Program-made: the position numbers and the translations under genes
The notes under the pieces: model-generated
What the model was told of the DNA's origin: nothing
What the model saw: only the letters and a program-made list of their open reading frames with translations
Database searches by the model: none
Virus record (IMG/VR): IMGVR_UViG_3300017593_000856
Coordinates: 1 to 22,414 of that record
DNA from: a virus
Length of the DNA stretch: 22,414 bases
Reading direction: 5' to 3' (one strand)
In this document: piece by piece, positions 12,280 through 18,745 of the stretch
How positions within the stretch are numbered: position 1 is the first letter of the stretch
How the letters are laid out: every line of letters starts with the position of its first letter

Positions 12280-12696
12280 ATGGCCAAGAAAGCTAAAGAG
12301 CTGGGCAAGTTGGCCGCAGAAGCCTTGGCCGACCTTCGCCAACGATTCAAGAGATGGGAGACGGGCCGTAGTGAGGACGGCCATTTCTGTCGCGTGTGGG
12401 ATGAGGAGACTGACGAAGTTTTTGAGGCTTCGCATAGGGAGCTGGGCGAAGCAATAACAATAGCTATGGCTAGGGCCGTGGCCGCGAAGGTGTGGCGGGA
12501 GCAGGAAAAGGAATCAAGCGGGGACGTTTTGTCGTTTAGTAACGGAGAGGCGAAGGTGACGTTTGGGCGTGCTCCCTCTGAGGCTGGCGTGGTGTTGGAG
12601 TTTCTTCAGGGAGACAAGGAGGGGGAGCAAAGAGGGCGGGTTGTTTTGTCTTGGGATGATGTAGAGGAGTTGATGGTTTGGTTGGAATGGGTTTAG
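12280..12696 (+). CDS. WL-module protein (138 aa)
   Basis: ATG 12280 follows TGAGGGATGAGCA. The N-terminal half is helical and basic (begins MAKKAKELGKLAAEALADLR). The middle contains strands (DVLSFSNGEAKVTFG). The end, GRVVLSWDDVEELMVWLEWV, is the shared strand-plus-helix signature ending in W-L. No known family. A GAAAGGAG Shine-Dalgarno for the next gene begins at its stop codon. Confidence 0.6.
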   Translation: MAKKAKELGKLAAEALADLRQRFKRWETGRSEDGHFCRVWDEETDEVFEASHRELGEAITIAMARAVAAKVWREQEKESSGDVLSFSNGEAKVTFGRAPSEAGVVLEFLQGDKEGEQRGRVVLSWDDVEELMVWLEWV

Positions 12697-12713
12697 AAAG
12701 GAGCTGAAATCAA

Positions 12714-13160
12714 ATGTTACTTCCGATGAGACAGGAACCGACGAAGGCGGCACCAAACCCGCAGAGACCTTCTCAATCGAAGAAGGCCCAGCAAATACGG
12801 CGGCTGGGCGAGTACAGAAGGTCCGGGGGCTGGAATCCGCGAAGCGGGGCCGATTTTTGGATACACAAACTTTTCGGCTATACTTGGGGGCCGAAGGATA
12901 TGTTGGACCGTGAAGGCAGGTATCCTTGTTATCATTGTCAAGAGAGGGTCTTGCCGGGGGCCAAGAAGTGCCCGTACTGCGGCGAGAATCCCGAGTGGCC
13001 GGGCCTGTTGCCCAAGCTTTTTAGTGTAGTGGCTTATACAATGGCCTTTGTTGGCGGCTTGGTGCTTGTTCTTTTCCTCTTTTATCTGTTGTTAGCCTTT
13101 GTTGGTTGTATTGGGGCTATTGGTTTGTCGGTTCTTGAAGCCGGAGGAGGTGCTGGATAA
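12714..13160 (+). CDS. Zinc-ribbon membrane protein (148 aa)
   Basis: ATG 12714 follows GAAAGGAGCTGAAATCAA. The N-terminus (1-45) is basic and Pro/Gln-rich. YPCYHCQERVLPGAKKCPYC (about residues 70-89) is a four-Cys zinc ribbon (C-x2-C ... C-x2-C). The C-terminal third is strongly hydrophobic with two membrane segments (about 104-124 and 126-142). Zinc ribbon plus membrane anchor is a common but functionally undefined layout. It lies 8 bases before the terminase large subunit gene. Confidence 0.65.
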   Translation: MLLPMRQEPTKAAPNPQRPSQSKKAQQIRRLGEYRRSGGWNPRSGADFWIHKLFGYTWGPKDMLDREGRYPCYHCQERVLPGAKKCPYCGENPEWPGLLPKLFSVVAYTMAFVGGLVLVLFLFYLLLAFVGCIGAIGLSVLEAGGGAG

Positions 13161-13168
13161 CGGCTAAG

Positions 13169-15115
13169 TTGATTGAACCAACGAAAGAGAAACGCATCGT
13201 TATCCCTTGGACACCCTTCCCGAACCAGGTCCGCGCGCACTTAGCCAAGGAAAAGCATATTTTATATGGTGGGGCGGTCGCTGGCGGGAAGATGCTAGAT
13301 TTGGCTACTCCTGTTCCTACTCCAACCGGGTGGACTACGATGGGGGACTTGAAGGATGGGGACCTCGTTTTGTCCGAGTTGGGCAAGCCTTGTCGTGTGT
13401 TGAAGGCCCATCCTGTTGAGCTTCGCCCCCGGAGTTTTCGATTGGAGTTTGATGACGGCTCGGTTTTGTTTGCCTGCGCCGACCATCAGTGGTGGACGTT
13501 TGATTACAGAGAGCGGAGGGCTTTGACCTGTTGCTGTGATGAAAAGAGAAGGAGAAAAACTAAAGCAAAGGCCGGACGTTATGGTTCGCCTCCCTTGCCG
13601 ACGGGGGCAATACGAACTACGGAAGAGATAGCTAGGACGTTGAAAACAGATAAAGGGCTGCCCAACCACGCCGTCCCCGTAGCCGCCCCTTTAGTCTTGG
13701 GGAAGAAGGAACCGTCCGGCGGCCCTTGCCCTTTAGGGGTTCGGCTGGGGGCCAATAATTCTTCGGGAACCGACGGGGTGTTTAGCTTTATCCGGTCCTG
13801 CGAAGAGGTTGAGCCTCGGCCCATGCGTTGCATCACCGTTGACAATCCGACCGGGCTGTTCTTGGTCGGCGAGTCCATGGTTCCAACTCATAACTCGGCC
13901 TGGCTGGTCAACGACGCCCTCCGCATGTGCTTGGCTTGGCACGGCAACCGTGTGGGAATCTTCCGCTACGAGCTGGCGGCATTCAAAAAGACCACTTACT
14001 TGACCCTCCGCGAATGGGTTTTGAGCATTCCCGGTCTAGTTGTAGCTCATAATCAGCAAGAAAACTATATTGACTTGGTAAATGGCAGTCGCATCGTTTA
14101 TGGCGGCCTTCGGCCCAGCTCGCCGTCGGCCGGCGACCCGTTTTCAGTGGTCAAGAGCTTGGAGCTGAACGCGGTTTATATCGATGAGGTTACAGATGTG
14201 CCGGAAAAGCTGTATCGATTCCTGGGCACCCGCGTCCCGCGAGTCAAGTGCCGTAACGCCGCCACCGGCAAGATGGAATATCCTCCGCCGAGAGTGGCGG
14301 CCACTTGCAACCCTTCTATGGGCTGGGTGAAAACGACCTTCGTGGACCAGCAGCTGCCGAATCATATCTTTATCCGTTCTAGCGTGAGGGACAATGCAGC
14401 TAATCTTCATCCTGAGTATGAAGAAGACCTGCGGGCCGAGCACAGTCACGACCCTGATTGGGTTAGGCGGTTCCTGGAGGGCGACTGGTCGGCTGCCGTG
14501 GACTATACTTGCATCTATATCGCCCCTTGGCTGGAAGCGGCCAGGAGGCGGCGGGTTCCGCCGGGCCGGCCCGTAGAGTTCGGCGTGGACATAGCCGCCG
14601 GAGGCTCCGACAAGACCGTTGTGGTTCGTAGGCGAGGTTTCCGGGGGGACGTGGTGCTGGCCGAACCGGGCGACCCGGACACCATGCTGACCACGGCCAA
14701 GATAGCCGCCCTGGCGGACAAGTTCAGGCCCAGCCTAATCAAGATAGACGCCGTGGGTATAGGCAAGGGCGTGTTTGACCAGTTGGCTCATCTTAGTTAT
14801 CCGGTTCAGGCTATGATTGGCGGTGAGCGGGCGGACGATGAAGGGTTCTTGAACAAGAGAGCACAATGGTATTGGGAGCTAAGGTCTTTGTTGGAGAGGG
14901 GCATGATACAACTGCCCGACTTGGACGAGCTTATCAACGAGCTGGGCGATATCCGCTATTCCGTAACGGCCAGCGATAGAACAATTCAGGTGGAAAGCAA
15001 GAAAGAGATTATCAAGCGCATGGGCCACAGTCCCGACTTTGCCGACGCCGTGGTGTACGCCTTTGCTGGCAGCAGTTCGGCCAGTGGCGTGGTTTCGGCC
15101 TTGGTGGGAGGATAG
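13169..15115 (+). CDS. terL: Terminase large subunit interrupted by a class 3 mini-intein
   Basis: The encoded 648 residues contain a 201-residue intein (42-242); the spliced product would be 447 residues. The ATPase P-loop reads YGGAVAGGK (33-41), then Ser243 after splicing. Walker B is AVYIDEV (Asp339-Glu340). The C-terminal RNase H-type nuclease shows FGVDIAAGG (Asp474), IKIDAVG (Asp527) and DFADAV (Asp623, Asp626). The ATPase pumps DNA into the prohead and the nuclease cuts the concatemer. The only practical start is TTG 13169; GGAGGAGGTG lies about 17 bases upstream, which is long. ATA at 13157 would sit at better distance but is a rare start. The next in-frame ATG is already inside the intein. 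Portal and MuF genes follow downstream, as expected for a packaging cassette. Confidence 0.9.
   Translation: MIEPTKEKRIVIPWTPFPNQVRAHLAKEKHILYGGAVAGGKMLDLATPVPTPTGWTTMGDLKDGDLVLSELGKPCRVLKAHPVELRPRSFRLEFDDGSVLFACADHQWWTFDYRERRALTCCCDEKRRRKTKAKAGRYGSPPLPTGAIRTTEEIARTLKTDKGLPNHAVPVAAPLVLGKKEPSGGPCPLGVRLGANNSSGTDGVFSFIRSCEEVEPRPMRCITVDNPTGLFLVGESMVPTHNSAWLVNDALRMCLAWHGNRVGIFRYELAAFKKTTYLTLREWVLSIPGLVVAHNQQENYIDLVNGSRIVYGGLRPSSPSAGDPFSVVKSLELNAVYIDEVTDVPEKLYRFLGTRVPRVKCRNAATGKMEYPPPRVAATCNPSMGWVKTTFVDQQLPNHIFIRSSVRDNAANLHPEYEEDLRAEHSHDPDWVRRFLEGDWSAAVDYTCIYIAPWLEAARRRRVPPGRPVEFGVDIAAGGSDKTVVVRRRGFRGDVVLAEPGDPDTMLTTAKIAALADKFRPSLIKIDAVGIGKGVFDQLAHLSYPVQAMIGGERADDEGFLNKRAQWYWELRSLLERGMIQLPDLDELINELGDIRYSVTASDRTIQVESKKEIIKRMGHSPDFADAVVYAFAGSSSASGVVSALVGG
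13292..13894 (+). other. TerL mini-intein, class 3 (W-C-T), Met at position 1
   Basis: The coding insert lies between Lys41 and Ser243 of the P-loop. Block A: MLDLATPVPTPTGWTTMGDL with Met in place of the usual Cys1. Block B: ADHQWWTF (Trp108/109). Block F: RCITVDNPTGLFLVG (Cys221). Block G: VPTHN (Thr240, His241, Asn242) followed by Ser. Class 3 inteins lack an N-terminal nucleophile and use Trp in block B, Cys in block F and Thr in block G; all three are present. At 201 residues it is too small for a full homing endonuclease. PCPLGVRLGANNSSG in the middle looks like a relic of the P-Y-L-L-G-x-W-L-G-D-G start of a LAGLIDADG-type insert. Activity is inferred. Confidence 0.85.
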
Positions 15116-15168
15116 AAAAGGCATAAGGCCCTTGTTCTGATTTATCTTATTTATTGGAGGAGCGTGAA

Positions 15169-15498
15169 ATGCCGAAGAAGAAAGAGCCGAAGAAGAGAGG
15201 CCCGAAGAAGAACGAGGTGACCGTAGATGTGAAGGTTCGGGTCAACTGGAAGTCTTTTATTCGTAAGTTCCTGTCTCGCAAGTTCTTGACCACGTTGGGC
15301 ACCGAAGTTGCCCTGTTGGTCACGGCCTTGGGCTATGAAAACGGCGACCGCGTGGCCGAGATTATCTTGCGGGCGGGGACCGTTTTGGGCATGGTCCTGA
15401 CCGCAGTGGTGTATGTTTTCAACGAGGCTTCTGTGGACAGGGCGGCCCTGAAACAAAGCGAACTGGAAACTCAAATCAAGAGAGACGTTCGCCCATAG
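15169..15498 (+). CDS. Small basic membrane protein, holin-like (109 aa)
   Basis: ATG 15169 follows GGAGGAGCG; TTG 15154 upstream overlaps that Shine-Dalgarno and is less likely. The N-terminus is very basic (begins MPKKKEPKKRGPKKNE). Two hydrophobic segments follow at about residues 41-57 and 67-86. The end VVYVFNEASVDRAALKQSEL resembles phage holin-like proteins that finish in V-Y-x-x-x-E-A-x-V-D-A. Holins permeabilise the inner membrane for lysis. A structural membrane protein is the alternative. It sits between terminase and portal. Confidence 0.6.
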   Translation: MPKKKEPKKRGPKKNEVTVDVKVRVNWKSFIRKFLSRKFLTTLGTEVALLVTALGYENGDRVAEIILRAGTVLGMVLTAVVYVFNEASVDRAALKQSELETQIKRDVRP

Positions 15499-15521
15499 TT
15501 TTGTCTTTCGGGCGACTTAGC

Positions 15522-15527
15522 TATAAA
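15522..15527 (+). promoter_or_regulatory. Weak -10-like TATAAA before the portal gene
   Basis: TATAAA ends 14 bases before the portal ATG and is followed by AGGAGG. No -35 is seen. A 6-bp stem, TCGCCC/GGGCGA (15489-15494 with 15510-15515), lies over the preceding stop codon without a T-run. Weak evidence only. Confidence 0.2.
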
Positions 15528-15541
15528 ATCAGGAGGAAACA

Positions 15542-17068
15542 ATGGCCGAGCGCAAGGGCGACGAGGCTGCAATCGCTCCGGTCGTCTCAGGGGGAGCTGT
15601 TTCAACTATACCGTTGGGCGAGCTGAAAGAGCTGTTGCTGGGCGAGAACTCACCGATAGCCGAACAAACCGATTATCTCTTCGCCAAGGCCAGCCGTGCG
15701 GCTGCCGTGGCCGTTCAGGACTTGTTCGCCTACGGCGAACGTGTGCGAGTGCCGGCGAATACAGAAGAATGGGTCAAGCTTTACACCGACCATGTATGGG
15801 CCTATGCCGGAATCTTCGCCATAGCCGCCACCATCGCCCCTTTGGAGCCGAAGCTGTATGAGATAAACGTGGAGACTGGCGAGAAGAAGGAGAAGACGGG
15901 CCATCCCGCCGTCCGCCTGCTTCGCCGGCCCAATGATTCCATGACAGGGCTTGAGCTGTTGGAGGCCCTTGTTATTTATCTCGAAACCTGCGGCATGGCC
16001 TATTTGGAGGTGGTGTACGAAGAACGCGAGAAGAAGCTGGGCGAGGCCGTGGTGGATGAACAAGTCCAGCCCTCCGAGCTATGGCTTATTCGCCCCGACC
16101 GCCTGACGCCCGAACCGCGTAAGGACGGTCGTGGAGTAGAGAGGTATGTTTTCCAGACCAAGAAAGGAGCCAAGAAAGAGTACTTCAGCCCGGACGAAAT
16201 CGTTCCCTTCCGTTATTTCCATCCCTTGAACGATTGGTTCGGGTTGGGCAGTGTCCAGCCAGCCATTGACGATGTGCGTCAAGACAAGCAAATGGCCCAA
16301 TGGAATCTGGACTTCTTTGAGCACGGCATTACACCGGAGGGAATACTTCAGACAGACAAGCCCATCACGCCTTACGAAATGCGCTCTTTGGGTAAGCAGA
16401 TAAAGTCTTTTCTGTCCGGCAAGGGCCGGCAGGTGCTTATCCTGGGCAAAAACCTCAAGTGGCAGACCATTTCACTCAATCCCAAGGACGTGGAGTTCTT
16501 GGAGGGCAGGCGGGAGAACCGCCAGGCTATCTTGGCCGCTCTGGGCGTGCCGCCCGTGATGGTGGGGCTGTTAGAACACGCCAAGTATGATAACTACGCC
16601 CTCCAGATAGAAGCCTTCCACCGCGATACCATCGTGCCGAAAGTGAGGCGGATAGAGGCGTGCCTGGAAAACTTCTATCTGCCCAAGTGGTCTGACTTGC
16701 AGCCCACCGGTGAGGTGGAGTATCGCATTGAGTTTGACAAGAGCGCCTTGGTCCAAGAGAATGAGGACCGTTTGACCGATAGACTAATCAGGCAGATAGA
16801 GCACGGTATTGTTACACCTAACGACGCTCGTAGGAGATTGGGCTTGGATGACTACGAAGGCGGCGACCAGTACTATATGAAGAATACGTTGGTGCCAATA
16901 GAGAGCATAGAGACTGAAAAAGCTTGGGATATGGAAGAAAGGGAGGATGAGCTTGTCCGCCAGGTCCAGGCCCTTCAGCAAGCCGTGGACGAAAGACTGA
17001 ACAAACTGGAGCGTGAGGTGGCCGAAGCTAAAGAAGCCGAAGTAGAGGAGACAGACAGCATTGGATGA
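15542..17068 (+). CDS. Portal protein, HK97 family
   Basis: A 508-residue protein with HK97-type portal features in order. These include PLEPKLYEI and HPAVRLLRRPNDSMTGLELL (about 120-142), YLETCGMAYLEVVY (about 146-160), and LWLIRPDRLTPEPRKDGRG (the family's L-x-P-D-R-V segment). Then come FSPDEIVPFRYFHPLNDWFG, GLGSVQPAIDDVRQDKQMAQ, and the N-R-x-x-I-x-A-x-x-G-V-P-P segment (ENRQAILAALGVPPVMVG). The C-terminus is a long coiled coil (about 450-508). Twelve copies form the DNA entry ring at one capsid vertex and dock the terminase. ATG 15542 has a strong AGGAGG. It overlaps the next gene by 8 bases. Confidence 0.9.
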   Translation: MAERKGDEAAIAPVVSGGAVSTIPLGELKELLLGENSPIAEQTDYLFAKASRAAAVAVQDLFAYGERVRVPANTEEWVKLYTDHVWAYAGIFAIAATIAPLEPKLYEINVETGEKKEKTGHPAVRLLRRPNDSMTGLELLEALVIYLETCGMAYLEVVYEEREKKLGEAVVDEQVQPSELWLIRPDRLTPEPRKDGRGVERYVFQTKKGAKKEYFSPDEIVPFRYFHPLNDWFGLGSVQPAIDDVRQDKQMAQWNLDFFEHGITPEGILQTDKPITPYEMRSLGKQIKSFLSGKGRQVLILGKNLKWQTISLNPKDVEFLEGRRENRQAILAALGVPPVMVGLLEHAKYDNYALQIEAFHRDTIVPKVRRIEACLENFYLPKWSDLQPTGEVEYRIEFDKSALVQENEDRLTDRLIRQIEHGIVTPNDARRRLGLDDYEGGDQYYMKNTLVPIESIETEKAWDMEEREDELVRQVQALQQAVDERLNKLEREVAEAKEAEVEETDSIG

Positions 17069-17546
17069 AATCAACGTTCAAAACGTTTCAAACGTCCCGC
17101 GAATAGAGATTAGGGCTAAAAACGTGGCCATTGAGAACTTAGCCCAAAAAATGCCCGCTATCTTGGCCGCTGTCCGCGAGGACCCTTACACGGTGATAGC
17201 CGCCAGGGCTGCGCCGGACGCCGAGCCGGAGGTGCTTCTGGTAGGCCCGGAACTGTTGCGCGTCTTGGGCGAAGGTTACGATGCTTATCAGGCCATGCTT
17301 CAACGCCCGGAGTTCGGCGAGCTTCAAGCTGAAGTGGCCCAACTTCGCCGGGCTGTCCGAGTGTTGTTAGGACAGTTGGAGGCGATATTGGGCGAGGACG
17401 GCGAGGTGCCGGCCAGTTGCCTGTCAGCTATCTTCGGCCAAGAGGTGCCAGCCCAAGCCGTGGGCGAGGGGAGCGAAGGCTGGAAAGAGATAAGAAACAG
17501 CTTGCTTGAGTCCATCGGCTCCACGGCGGAGGGGGGAATGCTATAA
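17061..17546 (+). CDS. Hypothetical protein (161 aa), TTG start
   Basis: TTG 17061 overlaps the portal stop and follows GTAGAGGAG at good spacing; an ATG at 17065 is in a different, short frame. The N-terminus (MDEINVQNVSNVPRIEIRAK) is followed by a helix and a strand (TVIAARAAPDAEPEVLLVGP). A long helix or coiled coil follows (about 95-120, LQAEVAQLRRAVRVLLGQLE). Coupled translation with the portal suggests a virion assembly role, but no family is recognised. Confidence 0.6.
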   Translation: MDEINVQNVSNVPRIEIRAKNVAIENLAQKMPAILAAVREDPYTVIAARAAPDAEPEVLLVGPELLRVLGEGYDAYQAMLQRPEFGELQAEVAQLRRAVRVLLGQLEAILGEDGEVPASCLSAIFGQEVPAQAVGEGSEGWKEIRNSLLESIGSTAEGGML

Positions 17547-17547
17547 T
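17539..17547 (+). promoter_or_regulatory. Extended -10-like TGCTATAAT
   Basis: TGCTATAAT is an extended -10 element that overlaps the stop of the 17061 gene. It ends 18 bases before the GTG at 17566, with GGAGG between. No -35 is needed for extended -10 promoters. It supports GTG 17566 over ATG 17551 as the start. Confidence 0.4.
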
Positions 17548-17565
17548 GTAATGGAGGACGAAAAG

Positions 17566-18396
17566 GTGAGTGAAGAACGAAAAGAAGGTAGGCGGGATGA
17601 AGGGGCGAGGCTTATGGCCGTTGGGGCCTTTCGGGGCAGGGAGAGGATTCGCCAATTGGCCGAAAGATTGGCTGTGGACAGTGCCTGTGTCCCCGAGATA
17701 ACGGAGGTGTGGTGGTTCCCCCACGAAAAGGAGGTTCGGTTGGTGGAGGTCCATTCCGACGCCCCGCCTTCGGAGGGGCGGGCATTGCTGCCTTTTTATT
17801 TTGCCCCCACACCTGATTTCCGGGCGGTAACGGCGGTGGCCACGGTGGCCCCCGGTGAGGTGGGCAGGTTGATTCCGCCGGAAGGCTGGGGCGGTTGGGA
17901 ATCAGCAGTTCGGTTGAGGGGAGGGCCTTCCGAAGCAACAGAGGCTATAGAGACAGAGGAAACGGAAGTAACGGAAGCAACGGAAACGGAAGCAACGGAA
18001 ACGGAAGGAAAGAACAAGGGCGGGCTAACGGAAGCATCGGGAGCCGAAGCAGTTTATTGGTTCAAAGAGGTCATGGGCCTTCAGGACTGGACCGTGGATT
18101 TATATGTCCAGGACGTCCCCCCGGCTTGGGTAGGCGACCGCGACTGTTGGGGCATGTGCCAGCCGATAAGCGATGAAAAGCGGGCCAGGATTTGGGTTTC
18201 GCCCAGCGGTTGTCTGGATAGCGGATATGTAACGCTGGAAGTCTTGATGCACGAGCTGGGCCATATGATGATGGCCGACGCCGGCGTGGACGTGGATACG
18301 GACTTCCCTCTTCACTTTTACTTGCACCGCATGGCCGCCGTTTGGGCCAAGGCTTACAAAGCGGACAGGGAGGCGGGATGGAGGCCGGAAAGGTAG
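17566..18396 (+). CDS. HExxH metallopeptidase-like protein with Trp-rich N-terminal domain
   Basis: I choose GTG 17566 because GGAGG (17553-17557) is 8 bases upstream; the in-frame ATG at 17551 overlaps that Shine-Dalgarno and sits 3 bases after the TATAAT box. The protein is 276 residues from GTG. The N-terminal domain (about 35-120) is beta-rich (TEVWWFPHEKEVRLVEV, then PEGWGGWESAVRL). A Thr-Glu repeat linker follows (about 125-150). The C-terminal domain carries VLMHELGHMMMADAG, a zinc HExxH at residues 229-233, after a strand (RARIWVSPSG) and Cys-containing loop. It is probably a zinc peptidase, unrelated in sequence to the one at 11138. The role in head maturation or host interference is unknown. 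Confidence 0.7.
   Translation: MSEERKEGRRDEGARLMAVGAFRGRERIRQLAERLAVDSACVPEITEVWWFPHEKEVRLVEVHSDAPPSEGRALLPFYFAPTPDFRAVTAVATVAPGEVGRLIPPEGWGGWESAVRLRGGPSEATEAIETEETEVTEATETEATETEGKNKGGLTEASGAEAVYWFKEVMGLQDWTVDLYVQDVPPAWVGDRDCWGMCQPISDEKRARIWVSPSGCLDSGYVTLEVLMHELGHMMMADAGVDVDTDFPLHFYLHRMAAVWAKAYKADREAGWRPER
17932..18010 (+). repeat. Coding ACGGAA repeat (Thr-Glu linker)
   Basis: ACGGAA starts at 17962, 17971, 17980, 17986, 17995 and 18001. All spacings are multiples of three, so the frame is kept. It encodes a TEVTEATETEATETEG linker between two domains. Such repeats change length by slippage. Confidence 0.75.
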
Positions 18397-18515
18397 AACG
18401 AAGGTTAGCTCGCCTGTTGGAAGTATTGACCAAGAGGGCGAGAAGAAAGGCCAAGAGCCCGCCACCTTGCGCGGTGCCCGTACGGCCCCCGCGAACGTAT
18501 CAAACAGGACGTTGA
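18378..18515 (+). CDS. Small very basic protein (45 aa)
   Basis: ATG 18378 has GGGAGGCGGG directly upstream and overlaps the previous gene by 19 bases. The product is Arg/Lys-rich (begins MEAGKVERRLARLLEVLTKR, ends RPPRTYQTGR). It has an amphipathic helix followed by a Pro-rich tail, which suits nucleic-acid binding. It ends 6 bases before the next ATG, filling a gap that would otherwise be non-coding. Confidence 0.5.
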   Translation: MEAGKVERRLARLLEVLTKRARRKAKSPPPCAVPVRPPRTYQTGR

Positions 18516-18521
18516 GATAAT

Positions 18522-18728
18522 ATGATGATGGAGAAGGAAAGCAGAGATAGCAAAGAGCCCGTCGGCTTGTTTCTTCCAGCCTTCCAAGAGGTGTTCGTCT
18601 GGCCATATTCTCCGGGCGCGGAGAAGCAGGCCAGGGAAGTGGCCAGAGCCTATGTAGCGGCGTTGAAGGCTTTCGGCTGGGCCGAAGAGGTGCCTTTGCC
18701 CGGCACAAATAATACGAACACAAAATAG
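18522..18728 (+). CDS. Hypothetical protein (68 aa)
   Basis: Three consecutive ATGs (18522, 18525, 18528) open the frame; the upstream AGGA is a weak Shine-Dalgarno, so the exact start is uncertain. GATAAT lies immediately before. The body (GLFLPAFQEVFVWPYSP, then AEKQAREVARAYVAALKAFG) has a short strand region and a helix. The end is Asn/Thr-rich. Not recognised. It lies between the metallopeptidase and the MuF gene. Confidence 0.5.
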   Translation: MMMEKESRDSKEPVGLFLPAFQEVFVWPYSPGAEKQAREVARAYVAALKAFGWAEEVPLPGTNNTNTK

Positions 18729-18745
18729 GCTAAACTCTTTTAGTT

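Noticed and set aside
15489-15515. Terminator hairpin after the holin-like gene.
   Set aside because: The stem is only 6 bp with a 15-base loop and no T-run follows.
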